A DNA stretch of 64,000 nucleotides from Streptomyces sp. DG1A-41 (GTDB lineage Bacteria; Actinomycetota; Actinomycetes; Streptomycetales; Streptomycetaceae): positions 8,517,001-8,581,000 of the forward strand of contig NZ_CP146350.1 in NCBI RefSeq assembly GCF_037055355.1, given 5' to 3'. The position numbers were made by a program, and so were the translations under genes. Positions within the stretch are counted from its first letter, which is position 1. Each line of letters opens with the position of its first letter. The notes under the pieces are model-generated. The model was given only the letters and a program-made list of their open reading frames with translations, did no database searches and had not been told where the DNA came from. Positions 44,047-53,016 of the stretch are shown here, piece by piece.

Positions 44047-44065
44047 TGTAAAGAGACTGCGAACC

Positions 44066-44080
44066 AACAGGAATCCTGTT
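44066..44080. promoter_or_regulatory. MarR operator 2
   Basis: AACAGGA-A-TCCTGTT is a 7-1-7 perfect palindrome sharing the ACAGGA/TCCTGT core with operator 1. The centres are 34 bp apart, about three helical turns. It lies 36 bp upstream of the dehydrogenase ATG. Confidence 0.65.
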
Positions 44081-44115
44081 TGTTGAAATCTTGGCGACGA
44101 CGCTGAGGAGTGGCG

Positions 44116-45570
44116 ATGACCACGTTCGAGAGGGAACCCGGACAGCTGTTCATCGGGGGGCAGTGGCGCGAGGCCGCCGACGGGGCGCGTACCGAGGTGG
44201 TCGACCCGTCCCGGGGCACGGTCGTCACCACCGTCGCGGAGGCGGGCCCGGCCGACGTCGACGCGGCCGTACGGGCCGCTCGCGAGGCCTACGACGACGG
44301 CGCCTGGTCCGGTCTGAGCGGCCGCGAGCGGGGCCGGGTGCTGCACCGCGTCGCCCAGCTGATCCGCGAGAACGCCGACGAGATCGCCGCACTGGAGAGC
44401 CTCGACGTCGGCAAGCCGATCACGCTGTGCGGCGCGGTCGACGTGACGAACGCGGCCAACGACTACGAGTACTTCGCGAACCTCGCGCAGAGCCAGGACG
44501 GCGCCCTGCGCGACACCCCCATGAACGCCCTCGCCTACACCAAGCGCGAGCCGCTCGGCGTGGTCGCCGCGATCACTCCGTTCAACTTCCCGCTGATCCT
44601 CGCCGGCAGCAAGCTCGGCCCCGCGCTGGCGGCCGGCAACACCGTCGTCCACAAGCCCGCCGACGAGACCCCGCTGAGCGCCCTGTACATGGCCCGGCTG
44701 TTCCAGGAGGCGGGTGTACCGGACGGCGTGGTGAACGTCGTGACCGGCAGCGGACCGGTGGCCGGCGAGGCGCTGCTGCGCCACCGCGGTGTCGACAAGG
44801 TCGCCTTCACCGGCTCCACCGCGATCGGCCGGCATGTGGCGAGCGTCGCCGGCGAGGCCCTCAAGCCCGTCACCATGGAGCTCGGCGGGAACGCGGCCCA
44901 CATCGTCTTCGAGGACGCCGACCTGGAGAAGGCGGTGGGCGCGGTCATCAAGGGCTTCGTCTTCAACACCGGCCAGTTCTGCATGGGCGGACCGCGCCTG
45001 CTGGTGGCCCGCTCGGTCTACCCCGCTCTGCTCGGCATCCTCGCCGAGGCCGTACCCGGTGTGCCGGTCGGCGACCCGCGCGACCCGGCCACGGTCATCG
45101 GCCCGATGGCGGCCGAGAAGCACCTGAAGAAGGTCGAGGAGTACGTCGCCCTGGCCCGCAAGGAGGGCGCCCGGGTCGTCTGCGGCGGCGAGCGGCTCGA
45201 CCTGGACGGCGGCTACTACTACAAGCCGACCGTCATCGCCGACCTGTCGAACGACTCCCGGGTGATCCAGGAGGAGATCTTCGGCCCGGTCCTCACCGTG
45301 CAGCCCTTCGACGACGAGGACGAGGCCGTCGCCCTCGCCAACTCCACCCCCTACGGCCTGGCCTCGGGCATCCAGACCACCCACCTCGCCCGGGCGCACC
45401 GGGTCGCCGACCGGCTCCAGGCCGGCATCGTCTGGGTCAACGACTGGGCGATGCTCGACCCGGCGGTGCCCTTCGGCGGCGTGAAGGACTCCGGCTACGG
45501 CCGCGAGTACGGGCCCGAGGCCCTCGCCGGTTACACCAAGGTCAAGTCCGTCGTCGTCTCGCTCGACTGA
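44116..45570 (+). CDS. Aldehyde dehydrogenase (NAD(P)+)
   Basis: 484 residues, ALDH superfamily. The catalytic Glu is in MELGGNAAH near 255 and the catalytic Cys in GQFCMGG near 289. The cofactor region is ITPFNFPLILAGSKLGPALA and FTGSTAIGR. It resembles betaine-aldehyde and phenylacetaldehyde-type dehydrogenases. ATG 44116 is preferred because GAGGAG has proper spacing to it, while GTG 44110 touches that site. It is first in an operon with the zinc alcohol dehydrogenase, so together they oxidise an alcohol to an acid. Confidence 0.9.
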   Translation: MTTFEREPGQLFIGGQWREAADGARTEVVDPSRGTVVTTVAEAGPADVDAAVRAAREAYDDGAWSGLSGRERGRVLHRVAQLIRENADEIAALESLDVGKPITLCGAVDVTNAANDYEYFANLAQSQDGALRDTPMNALAYTKREPLGVVAAITPFNFPLILAGSKLGPALAAGNTVVHKPADETPLSALYMARLFQEAGVPDGVVNVVTGSGPVAGEALLRHRGVDKVAFTGSTAIGRHVASVAGEALKPVTMELGGNAAHIVFEDADLEKAVGAVIKGFVFNTGQFCMGGPRLLVARSVYPALLGILAEAVPGVPVGDPRDPATVIGPMAAEKHLKKVEEYVALARKEGARVVCGGERLDLDGGYYYKPTVIADLSNDSRVIQEEIFGPVLTVQPFDDEDEAVALANSTPYGLASGIQTTHLARAHRVADRLQAGIVWVNDWAMLDPAVPFGGVKDSGYGREYGPEALAGYTKVKSVVVSLD

Positions 45571-45593
45571 GACACCGTCAAGGAGCTCTTGCG

Positions 45594-46700
45594 ATGCCCA
45601 CCACCACCCGTGCCGCGGTCGTCGAGTCCGGCGGAGCGCCCTTCACTCTCTCCGACGTCGTCCTCGACGAACCCGGCCCGCACGAGGCGCTGGTCCGTAT
45701 GGTCGCCACCGGCCTGTGCCACACCGACCTCGGTGTGGCGAGCGGCGGACTGCCCTTCCCGCTGCCCGGGGTCCTCGGCCACGAGGGCGCGGGCGTCGTC
45801 GAGGCCGTCGGCTCCGCCGTCACCGGCGTCACGCCCGGCGACCACGTCCTGCTCTCCTTCACCTCCTGCGGCGACTGCCGCAACTGCCGCGGCGGGCACC
45901 CCGCGTACTGCGCGACCTGGCTGCCGCTGAACCTGCTCGGCGGCAGCCGGGCCGACGGCACGAGCACCATCAGCCGTGGGGGAGAGGCCCTGGGCGGCCA
46001 CTTCTTCGGCCAGTCCTCCTTCGCCGAGCGGGCGCTCGCCGACGAGCGCAGTCTCGTCAAGGTCGACCCGGACGTGCCGCTGGAGTCCATCGCCCCGCTG
46101 GGCTGCGGCGTGCAGACCGGTGTGGGTGCCGTCTGGAACGTCCTGAAGCCGGACACCGGCAGCACGGTCGTCGTCCTGGGCGCCGGAGCGGTCGGCCTGT
46201 CGGCCGTGATGGCGGCGGCCCTCACCCCGGCCACGCGGATCGTCGCCGTCGACCGGATCGCCGAACGCCTCTCGCTGGCCAGGGAACTGGGCGCCACGCA
46301 CACCGTCGACACGAGCGGGACGGACCTCGTTCCGGCCCTCGCCGAGATCACCGGCGGCCAGGGCGCGGACGGTGTCGTGGAGACCACGGGCAACGTCGGC
46401 GTCCTGCGCCAGGGCGTCGACGCGCTCGCCGCCCGCGGCACCCTGGTCGTGGTCGGCGCCCCGCCCTTCGGCACCGAGGTCGCCCTGGACGTCAACGGCC
46501 TGCTCGGCGGCAAGCGGATCGTCGGCCTCACCCTCGGCGACAGCGAGACCCAGGCGATGATCCCCGCCCTGGTCCGCCTGGTGAAGGACGGCCGGCTCCC
46601 GCTGCACCGCCTGATCGGCACGTATCCCTTCGAGGACATCGACCGGGCCGTTCAGGACATGAGGTCGGGCAAGACGATCAAGCCGGTCCTGACGTTCTGA
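45594..46700 (+). CDS. Zinc-dependent aryl/benzyl-type alcohol dehydrogenase
   Basis: 368 residues, MDR family. Catalytic zinc ligands are in TGLCHTDLG and GHEGAGVV. The structural zinc set is CGDCRNCRGGHPAYC. The Rossmann motif is VLGAGAVGLSAVM. The overall form (GHFFGQSSFAERALADERSL, IAPLGCGVQTGVGAVWNVL) is that of aryl-alcohol and benzyl alcohol dehydrogenases. It starts 24 bp after the aldehyde dehydrogenase, with AAGGAG upstream. Regulation is by the divergent MarR protein, by inference. Confidence 0.9.
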   Translation: MPTTTRAAVVESGGAPFTLSDVVLDEPGPHEALVRMVATGLCHTDLGVASGGLPFPLPGVLGHEGAGVVEAVGSAVTGVTPGDHVLLSFTSCGDCRNCRGGHPAYCATWLPLNLLGGSRADGTSTISRGGEALGGHFFGQSSFAERALADERSLVKVDPDVPLESIAPLGCGVQTGVGAVWNVLKPDTGSTVVVLGAGAVGLSAVMAAALTPATRIVAVDRIAERLSLARELGATHTVDTSGTDLVPALAEITGGQGADGVVETTGNVGVLRQGVDALAARGTLVVVGAPPFGTEVALDVNGLLGGKRIVGLTLGDSETQAMIPALVRLVKDGRLPLHRLIGTYPFEDIDRAVQDMRSGKTIKPVLTF

Positions 46701-46705
46701 CACGA

Positions 46706-46728
46706 CCGACCGAGGGCCCGTCGGTCGG
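46706..46728 (+). terminator. Terminator after the alcohol dehydrogenase gene
   Basis: CCGACCGA and TCGGTCGG form a perfect 8-bp stem around a 7-nt loop, starting 6 bp after the TGA at 46700. There is no U-tract, as is common in Streptomyces. Confidence 0.6.
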
Positions 46729-46754
46729 CTGACGGCTCGGGCCGCCGAGACCCC

Positions 46755-46794
46755 GTCAGGCCACCGGTCGTAACCTGCGGCCCGGTGGCCTGAC
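46755..46794. repeat. 13-bp perfect inverted repeat
   Basis: GTCAGGCCACCGG (46755-46767) and CCGGTGGCCTGAC (46782-46794) are exact inverted repeats with a 14-nt loop. They lie 27 bp past the first terminator and could be a second terminator stem or the footprint of a mobile element. No element end or target duplication was seen. Confidence 0.6.
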
Positions 46795-47007
46795 GCAGCG
46801 CCGCCGCCAGCCGGTCGCGCCTTGTGATCGGTGGGGCCGGGTGACCGGCGCCACCCACCTCCGAGCCGACCGTCCGGCCACCACCATCCGGCACACCGTC
46901 CGTCGCACGCCTCTGCGGGCCCGGCGGTCCCGCGCCGCCGAGCCCGTGTCACATCGCTGGTGCCCTTCGGCGTTCGCCACCGGCCGAGGGGCCAGGCGCG
47001 GCCAGTC

Positions 47008-47710
47008 GTGAGCAGCTGGCCGGCTGGGGCGCGTCGTCCGGTGCGCGGGTTGTTGCACGGCTCTGCCGCCTCGGCGGTCCGGCGCTGCCGGGGCCGTGGC
47101 GCCTCGCCACTGGACCCGGGGTTCGCCGGTGGCGGGGAGGTCGCGGCACGGCCTGCCGGTGAGCAGCTGGCCGGCCGCGGAGCGTCGACTGGTGCGCGGG
47201 TTGTTGCACGGCTCTGCCGCCTCGGCGGTCCGGCGCTGCCGGGGCCGTGGCGCCGCGCCACTGGACCCGGGGTTCGCCGGTGGCGGGGAGGTCGCGGCAC
47301 GGCCTGCCGGTGAGCAGCTGGCCGGCCGCGGAGCGTCGACTGGTGCGCGGGTTGTTGCACGGCTCTGCCGCCTCGGCGGTCCGGCGCTGCCGAGGCCGTG
47401 GCATCTCACCAGTCATCCGGCGCTCGCCACCAGCCGGGAGACCAGGCCTACGGCCGACCGTGAGCGCCCGTAGGCAGGTGACCTGCTGGAAGGGCTCGCC
47501 CGGCGCTCGCCGCCGGCTGGCGGGTCCGAGGCGGCCGACCGTGAGCGGCCGTACGACAGACGGGGCCGACCGGAAGGGGCCGTCCGGCGCTGCCGGGTCC
47601 GTGCAGCCTCGCCACAAGATCCGGCGCCGACACCGGCCGGGAGACCCGGCACGGTCGGCCGTGAGCGGCCGGACGGCAGGCGGGCCGACCGGAAGGGCCC
47701 GCCCGGCCGT
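47008..47710. repeat. 151-bp tandem repeat array in a convergent intergenic region
   Basis: Units begin with GTGAGC at 47008, 47159 and 47310, an exact 151-bp period. Units 1 and 2 are nearly identical. Unit 3 matches for about 95 bp (to near 47405) and then diverges. Degenerate units start at 47460, 47541 and 47661, and a partial one precedes 47008. Each good unit contains the hairpin CCGCC-TC-GGCGG and the conserved block GTGCGCGGGTTGTTGCACGG. Long open frames here are side effects of GC content and the period, not genes. It fills the gap between two convergent genes. Confidence 0.8.
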
Positions 47711-47715
47711 TCCGG

Positions 47716-48666
47716 TCAGTCGTTCACCAGCACCAGCTTCCCCGTCGTCCGGCCCGTGTCGCCCGAGGCGTGGGCCTCTGCTGCGGCGGCCAGCGGGAAG
47801 GTTCCGGCGATCGTGGCGCGGAGCCTGCCCGTCCCGGCGAGTTCCGCGATCGTCTCCATGCCGGTTCGGTCGGCGTCGACCAGCATCCGGACCGCTCGCA
47901 CACCGAGCCGCTCGGCCTCCCGGTAGAAGTCGTCCGAGCCCACCGGCAGGATCGACACCACGACCCCACCCGGGCGCAGCACGCGCAGCGAGCGCAGGGC
48001 GTTGTCGCCGCCGATCGTGTCCAGGACGACGTCGACGTCCTTCACGGCCTCGGTGAAGTCCGTCTCCCGGTAGTCCACCGCCTCGTCCACGCCGATCTCC
48101 CGCAGGAACTCGTGCTTGCCCGCGCTCGCGGTGCCGATCACATGGGCGCCGCGCGTCTTGGCGATCTGCACCGCCACGTGCCCGACCCCGCCCGCCGCGG
48201 CGTGGATCAGCACCCGCTGCCCGGGCTTCAGGTCGGCGTGCTCGACCAGCGCCTGCCAGGCGGTCAGCGACACCAGCGGGAGCGCGCCCGCCTGGACGTG
48301 GTCGATCCCGGCCGGCTTGCGCGCGAGGGCGCGGACCGGAGCGATCACGTACTCGGCGTGCGAGCCGTGCCCGAACGGATACGGCAGCATGCCGAAGACC
48401 TCGTCACCGGGCGCGAACGCCGCGACGCCGATACCGACCGCCTCCACCACCCCGGAGACGTCCCAGCCGAGGACGAAGGGCGGCTCGCCCAGGAAACCGC
48501 CCGTGGCGCGGTGCTTCCAGTCGGTCGGGTTGACCCCGGCGGCCCGCACCCGGACCAGCACCTCGTTCGGCCGGGGTTCCGGGCGCTCGACTTCCACTTC
48601 CTTCAGGGCCTCGGGGCCGCCGAGGACGTCCTGGCTGATGGCTCGCATCGTGTTCTGAGTGCTCAT
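47716..48666 (-). CDS. NADP-dependent quinone oxidoreductase-like protein
   Basis: 316 residues (318 from ATG 48672), zinc-free MDR family. It has VRVRAAGVNPTDWKHRATGG, the GWDVSGVVEAVG segment, and cofactor loop LIHAAAGGVGHVAVQIAKTR with AAxGGVG. No zinc-binding cysteines are present. Relatives reduce quinones or alkenals with NADPH. The divergent GlxA-like regulator starts about 70 bp away and probably controls it. Confidence 0.87.
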   Translation of the reverse strand: MSTQNTMRAISQDVLGGPEALKEVEVERPEPRPNEVLVRVRAAGVNPTDWKHRATGGFLGEPPFVLGWDVSGVVEAVGIGVAAFAPGDEVFGMLPYPFGHGSHAEYVIAPVRALARKPAGIDHVQAGALPLVSLTAWQALVEHADLKPGQRVLIHAAAGGVGHVAVQIAKTRGAHVIGTASAGKHEFLREIGVDEAVDYRETDFTEAVKDVDVVLDTIGGDNALRSLRVLRPGGVVVSILPVGSDDFYREAERLGVRAVRMLVDADRTGMETIAELAGTGRLRATIAGTFPLAAAAEAHASGDTGRTTGKLVLVND

Positions 48667-48725
48667 GGTCATCCAGCGTGCCCGCCCGCGCCCGGCCCGC
48701 CAATGGCAGGATTGCCAACCTTCGA

Positions 48726-48731
48726 TAGGAT
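48726..48731 (+). promoter_or_regulatory. Leaderless -10 box of the GlxA-like regulator
   Basis: TAGGAT ends six bases before the ATG at 48738, with no Shine-Dalgarno. Confidence 0.45.
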
Positions 48732-48737
48732 CGTGCC

Positions 48738-49682
48738 ATGCGGCGTGAGCGAGTGGTGGTCCTGGCCCTGGACGGCGTGTACCCGTTCGAACTGGGCATC
48801 CCCAGCCGGATCCTGGGCGCGGCCGACGGTCGGTACGAGGTTCTGACCTGCTCGGTCGACGGCGGACCCGTGCGCACCGAGGCGGACTTCGGCATCACCG
48901 TGGAACACGGCCCCGAAGTCCTCGCCACGGCCGACACCGTGGTGATCGCCCCCGTCGCGCCGGCCCATCTGAGCGACGACGTGCCCGACAAGGTCCTGGC
49001 CGCGCTCGCGCTCATCCGCCCCGGGACGCGCATCGTCTCCATCTGCACCGGCGCCTTCGTCCTGGCCGCCGCCGGACTGCTCGACGGGCGCAGGGCGACC
49101 ACCCACTGGCGGGTCGCCGACCGCTTCCGGCGCATGTTCCCGCACGTCGACCTCGACCCGGACGTGCTGTTCGTCGACGACCATCCGATCCTCACCTCCG
49201 CCGGAGCCGCCTCCGGCGTGGACATCTGCCTGCACTTGGTCCGCAAGGACCACGGCAGTCGGCTGGCCAACACCGTCGCCCGCCGCTGCGTGGTCCCGCC
49301 GTTCCGGGACGGCGGCCAGGCCCAGTACATCGAACAGCCCGTCCCCGAACAGGGCGCCGCGAGCACCGCGGCCACCCGCTCCTGGGCCCTGGAGCGCCTC
49401 GGTGAACCGCTCACCCTTGCCGACCTCGCCGGCCACGCCCGGATGAGCCTGCGCACCTTCGCCCGCCGCTTCCACGACGAGGTGGGACTCAGCCCCGGCC
49501 GCTGGCTGATCCAGCAGCGGGTGGCCCGGGCCCGGCATCTGCTGGAGTCCAGCGACCTCACCGTGGACCAGATCGCGGGCCGGGTCGGCTTCGCGACCGG
49601 CGCCTCCCTGCGCCAGCACCTGAACGCGGCGATCGGGGTGACCCCGCAGGCGTACCGCCGCACGTTCCAGACCACCCGCTGA
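48738..49682 (+). CDS. GlxA-type AraC-family regulator with DJ-1/PfpI domain
   Basis: 314 residues. The N-terminal DJ-1/PfpI-like (GATase1) domain has VVVLALDGVYPFELGIPSRI and the elbow VSICTGAFVLAAAGLLDGRR. The C-terminal AraC domain has two HTH units: LADLAGHARMSLRTFARRFH and VDQIAGRVGFATGASLRQHL. Members act as ligand-responsive activators; the Cys in the elbow suggests a sensing role. It is divergent from the quinone oxidoreductase, its likely target. Confidence 0.88.
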   Translation: MRRERVVVLALDGVYPFELGIPSRILGAADGRYEVLTCSVDGGPVRTEADFGITVEHGPEVLATADTVVIAPVAPAHLSDDVPDKVLAALALIRPGTRIVSICTGAFVLAAAGLLDGRRATTHWRVADRFRRMFPHVDLDPDVLFVDDHPILTSAGAASGVDICLHLVRKDHGSRLANTVARRCVVPPFRDGGQAQYIEQPVPEQGAASTAATRSWALERLGEPLTLADLAGHARMSLRTFARRFHDEVGLSPGRWLIQQRVARARHLLESSDLTVDQIAGRVGFATGASLRQHLNAAIGVTPQAYRRTFQTTR

Positions 49683-49933
49683 CCCGGGCAGGTCCCGGTG
49701 CCCGCCCAACTGGACATATCAGCAGAGCCATTTGTCGACCTGTTGCTTTCTGTCGGAGCGTGACAGAACCCTCACGTCCGGCGGGGGATGAGTTTGATCC
49801 TCTCGGCTTCAAACCCGATAAGGTTCCCATCGGCGCTGCGAGTTGAGGCGATCGCGTCCGGCCGACTCGCGGTGCGTACTCATGAGTGCGGTCCACCCCC
49901 CCCTGTTCGTTCGTGTTGCTTCGAAGGATGCAG

Positions 49934-51646
49934 ATGGAACTCGCCACTCCGCCACCGGCGGCGCGGGCCCCTGTCGCCTGGTACAGCTGGTGGTTGATGC
50001 CACTGGGCTTGGGAGGCGGGACGGTTGCCGCCACGTTCATGAGCTCGGAGCGACTAACCACGGCCGTCGCCGGTGTCGCGGCGACGGCGGCCGGTGCCGT
50101 GTGCGTACGCCTGCTGCTGCGCACCCGGGCCCAACTGAGCCGCGCGGAGGGTTCCTTCCGCGCCACACAGGCCGAACACAACCAGCAGTGGCAGCAGCAC
50201 GTGGCGGGCCTGGAACGGAAGTTCTCCGCCGAGCGCGTCACCCTGGAGTCCCAGCTCACCGAGCAGAACGCGGCCTACGAACGGCGCCTCGCCGAGCAGA
50301 GCGCCACGTACGAGTCGCAACTCGCCGACCAGTCCCGGGCGTACGAGGAACGGCTGACCGAGCAGGCCAGGTCCTACGAGGCCCAGCTCGCCGACCAGGC
50401 CGAGGTCTGGCAGGAGCAGTTGTCCCACCAGCTCGCCGCGGTCGCCCGGCTCGCCGACGAGCAACTGCCCGACGCCATGGCCAGGCTGCGTTCCGGCGAG
50501 GCCATCGACGACGTCCTGCCGACCGTCAACCAGTGCGCGAAGGTCAGCGCCGACCTCCAGGCCGAACTGCGCAAGCTGCTGCGCACGGCCCTGATCGGCC
50601 TCGAGGCGGAGTTCGACCGCTCGACCACCGCCGAGCAGGCCGTGATCAGCATCGGCAACCGCATCCACGTCCTGACCAGCAAGCTCCGCGGCCGACTCCA
50701 CGAGATGCAGGGCGAGCACGGCAGGCTCCCGGCCGTCGCCCGCGGTCTGATGGAGCTCGACCAGGCACTCGGCCCCGCCGACTCGCTCGCCGCGAGCATC
50801 GGTGTACTCGGCGGCTCGGACCGTCCGGGACGCCAGTGGCAGGAACCGCAGCGGCTGCTGAGCGTGGTGCGTGGCGGCATCGGCCGGATCAAGGACTTCC
50901 ACCGCGTCCAGGTGCGCCACCTGCCCGAACTCGGCGTCGACGGCGGCCTCGTGGACCACCTCACGCTGATCTTCGCCCACCTCCTCGACAACGCGGCCCG
51001 CTACTCGCCGCCCACCGAGCCGGTGCTCATCTCCGGCAAGGAGGTCCCCAACGGCGTCGGCATCGAGATCCAGGACTCCGGCAAGGGCCTGAGCGAGGAG
51101 AAGAAGCGCGAGGCCGAGCACGCCCTGGCCGGCACCGCGCCCGGCGCGGGCCTCGGCGGCATCACCGAGGACGCGAGCATCGGTCTGCGCGTCGTCGGCG
51201 CCCTGGCCCGCCGCTACGGCATCCGTGTCACCTTCGCGGACTCGCCGTGGCTCGGCACCTCCGTGGTGGTCGTGGTTCCCCACAAGTACTTCAGCCCGAT
51301 GCCCGCGGCCGCGACCGCCCAGGCCGCGCCCGCCCCGGAGGCCCGCCCCGCCGCGGCCGCCCCGGCCCGCGAGACGGCACCGGCGGCGCAGACGCAAAGC
51401 GTGGAGACCACCCCCGGCGGACTGCCCCGGCGCCGCAACAAGCGGAACGAGACGGACGGGCCCCGGCAGGCCGAGGGGACCGACCGGAGCACCGTCTCCG
51501 CCGTCCCGCCGGACGCCTCCTTCTCCGGCCTCGCGGCCTTCGCCACCGCCGGACGCGACGCCGAAGAGGCATCCCGCGCGGCCGACGACCGCGACACCAC
51601 CGCCGGACGCGAGTCCACCGAGCACCGCACCGAAGAGAGCGACTAG
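49934..51646 (+). CDS. cvnA: Conservon sensor kinase-like protein CvnA
   Basis: 570 residues. Two hydrophobic N-terminal segments (YSWWLMPLGLGGGTVAATFM and TTAVAGVAATAAGAVCVRLL) anchor it. A long coiled coil follows with repeats of E(R/S)xLxEQxxxYE, for example YERRLAEQSATYESQLADQS. The HATPase domain contains HLLDNAARYSPPTEP (N box) and IQDSGKGLSEEK (G1 box), without a clear phosphoacceptor His. The Ala/Pro tail is disordered. CvnA heads the four-gene conservon complex, likened to an eukaryotic GPCR module. ATG 49934 has GAAGG six bases upstream. Confidence 0.9.
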   Translation: MELATPPPAARAPVAWYSWWLMPLGLGGGTVAATFMSSERLTTAVAGVAATAAGAVCVRLLLRTRAQLSRAEGSFRATQAEHNQQWQQHVAGLERKFSAERVTLESQLTEQNAAYERRLAEQSATYESQLADQSRAYEERLTEQARSYEAQLADQAEVWQEQLSHQLAAVARLADEQLPDAMARLRSGEAIDDVLPTVNQCAKVSADLQAELRKLLRTALIGLEAEFDRSTTAEQAVISIGNRIHVLTSKLRGRLHEMQGEHGRLPAVARGLMELDQALGPADSLAASIGVLGGSDRPGRQWQEPQRLLSVVRGGIGRIKDFHRVQVRHLPELGVDGGLVDHLTLIFAHLLDNAARYSPPTEPVLISGKEVPNGVGIEIQDSGKGLSEEKKREAEHALAGTAPGAGLGGITEDASIGLRVVGALARRYGIRVTFADSPWLGTSVVVVVPHKYFSPMPAAATAQAAPAPEARPAAAAPARETAPAAQTQSVETTPGGLPRRRNKRNETDGPRQAEGTDRSTVSAVPPDASFSGLAAFATAGRDAEEASRAADDRDTTAGRESTEHRTEESD

Positions 51647-51651
51647 TCCTC

Positions 51652-52062
51652 ATGACGCAGCAAGGAACAGATGTGAGCTGGGCGCTCCGCGATCTCGTCG
51701 AAAGCATCCAGGAGATCAGTTTCGCCCTGGTGGCCTCCAGCGACGGCAAGGCCATCACCTCCTACGGCGCCGAAGACCCCGACGACGTCGACCGCTTCGC
51801 CGCCGTGGTGGCCGGCCTCCAGGCGCTGGCCCAGCCGGTCGCCGAGCAGTTCCCCAAGTACGCCGGGCAACTGCGCCTCGCGATGATCGAGGTCGACGGC
51901 GGGCACCTCTTCGTCGTCCGCGCCGGTGTGGAGACGTACCTCGGTGTCCTCGCCAGGGAGGGCCTCGACCAGGGCCTGCTCGGGCACCAGATGAGGGACC
52001 TGGCACGCAGGATGGGTGAGCTCCTCGGCACCACTCCGCGCCTGGAGGAGCACTCTGGATGA
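51652..52062 (+). CDS. cvnB: Roadblock/LC7 protein CvnB
   Basis: 136 residues. It fits the roadblock/LC7 fold: ISFALVASSDGKAITSYGAE, VAGLQALAQPVAEQFPKYAG and LFVVRAGVETYLGVLAREG. These proteins resemble MglB and regulate a partner GTPase, here CvnD. It starts 6 bp after cvnA and its stop overlaps the cvnC ATG (ATGA), so expression is tightly coupled. Confidence 0.92.
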   Translation: MTQQGTDVSWALRDLVESIQEISFALVASSDGKAITSYGAEDPDDVDRFAAVVAGLQALAQPVAEQFPKYAGQLRLAMIEVDGGHLFVVRAGVETYLGVLAREGLDQGLLGHQMRDLARRMGELLGTTPRLEEHSG

Positions 52063-52430
52063 GTGCTCCCCGCAGGCCGTCCGACCCGTCCGGTCTCGAG
52101 CGCTACTACGTCCTCACCGGAGGGCGCAGCGGACCGGGCGGTTCGGCGTCGAGCCTCGACGTGGCGACTCTCGTCGTCGCCCGCGCCGCCCCGTTACCGG
52201 GCATGCAGCACGAGCACGAGGAGATCCTCCGCCGCTGCCGCGATCCGCTGTCGGTCGCCGAACTCGGCGCCCACCTCGGACTGCCCTTCAACATTCTCGC
52301 CGTGCTGCTGTCGGACCTGCTGGACGCAGGTCGCGTCGAAGCCCGTGACCCCATCCCGGCACACGACGCCGGCCGCGGGCCCGACCTCGCGCTCCTTGAG
52401 GAGGTACTCAGTGGACTTGAAAGGCTTTGA
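52059..52430 (+). CDS. cvnC: DUF742 protein CvnC, with a TTA codon
   Basis: 123 residues, DUF742 family. A GLERYYVLTGGRSGP start is followed by a winged-helix-like region (RRCRDPLSVAELGAHLGLPF, NILAVLLSDLLDAGRVEARD). It is the third conservon partner. Codon 46 is TTA (52194-52196), the only one in the operon, so full translation should need the bldA leucyl-tRNA, linking the complex to development. Its 3' end overlaps cvnD by 20 bp. Confidence 0.92.
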   Translation: MSAPRRPSDPSGLERYYVLTGGRSGPGGSASSLDVATLVVARAAPLPGMQHEHEEILRRCRDPLSVAELGAHLGLPFNILAVLLSDLLDAGRVEARDPIPAHDAGRGPDLALLEEVLSGLERL

Positions 52431-53016
52431 CCAACCCGGAGGGCGGGCGGCCGGGGACACCCGCTCGGTGAAGGTGATGATCGCCGGCGGGTTCGGTACC
52501 GGGAAGACCACCATGGTCCGGTCGGTCAGCGACATCAAGCCGCTCACCACCGAGGAGACCCTCACCCAGGCCAGCGTCGACGTCGACGATCTCATCGGCG
52601 TCGCCGACAAGACGCAGACCACCGTCAGCCTGGACTTCGGCAAGATCGGCATCAACGAGAGCCTGGTGCTCTACCTCTTCGGCACGCCGGGCCAGGAACG
52701 GTTCTGGTTCCTGTGGAACGGGCTGTTCAAGGGGGCGCTCGGCGCGATCGTCCTGGTGGACACGCGCCGCCTGGAATCCAGTTTCCGGGCGATCGAGGAG
52801 ATGGAGCGGCAGGACGTCCCGTTCGTCGTCGCGCTGAACGTCTTCCCCGACTCCCGGAACTACCCGGTCGAGGAGATCCGGGACGCCCTGGACATCCCCG
52901 AGCACACCCCGGTCGTGGCCTTCGACGCCCGCGACCGGGCCTCCAGCCGTGACGTCCTCGTCGCCCTCATCCACCACCTGAAGGAACGCTCGGCCGTGGC
53001 CCTGGAGCCCCGATGA
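52411..53016 (+). CDS. cvnD: Conservon GTPase CvnD
   Basis: 201 residues of the MglA-like/Ras-like ATP-GTP-binding family. The P-loop is GGFGTGKTT near residues 28-36, and the switch II motif is FGTPGQERFWFLW. The protein cycles between GTP and GDP forms under CvnB and CvnA control. GTG 52411 is chosen because GAGGAGG lies upstream and family members start just before KVMIAGGFG. The stop overlaps the P450 start (ATGA). Confidence 0.92.
   Translation: MDLKGFDQPGGRAAGDTRSVKVMIAGGFGTGKTTMVRSVSDIKPLTTEETLTQASVDVDDLIGVADKTQTTVSLDFGKIGINESLVLYLFGTPGQERFWFLWNGLFKGALGAIVLVDTRRLESSFRAIEEMERQDVPFVVALNVFPDSRNYPVEEIRDALDIPEHTPVVAFDARDRASSRDVLVALIHHLKERSAVALEPR

Noticed and set aside
46756..47652. Long overlapping open frames in the repeat array on both strands
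   Set aside because: They are Arg/Pro/Gly-rich, repeat with the 151-bp period, lack ribosome-binding sites and exist on both strands at once; GC content and the repeat explain them.
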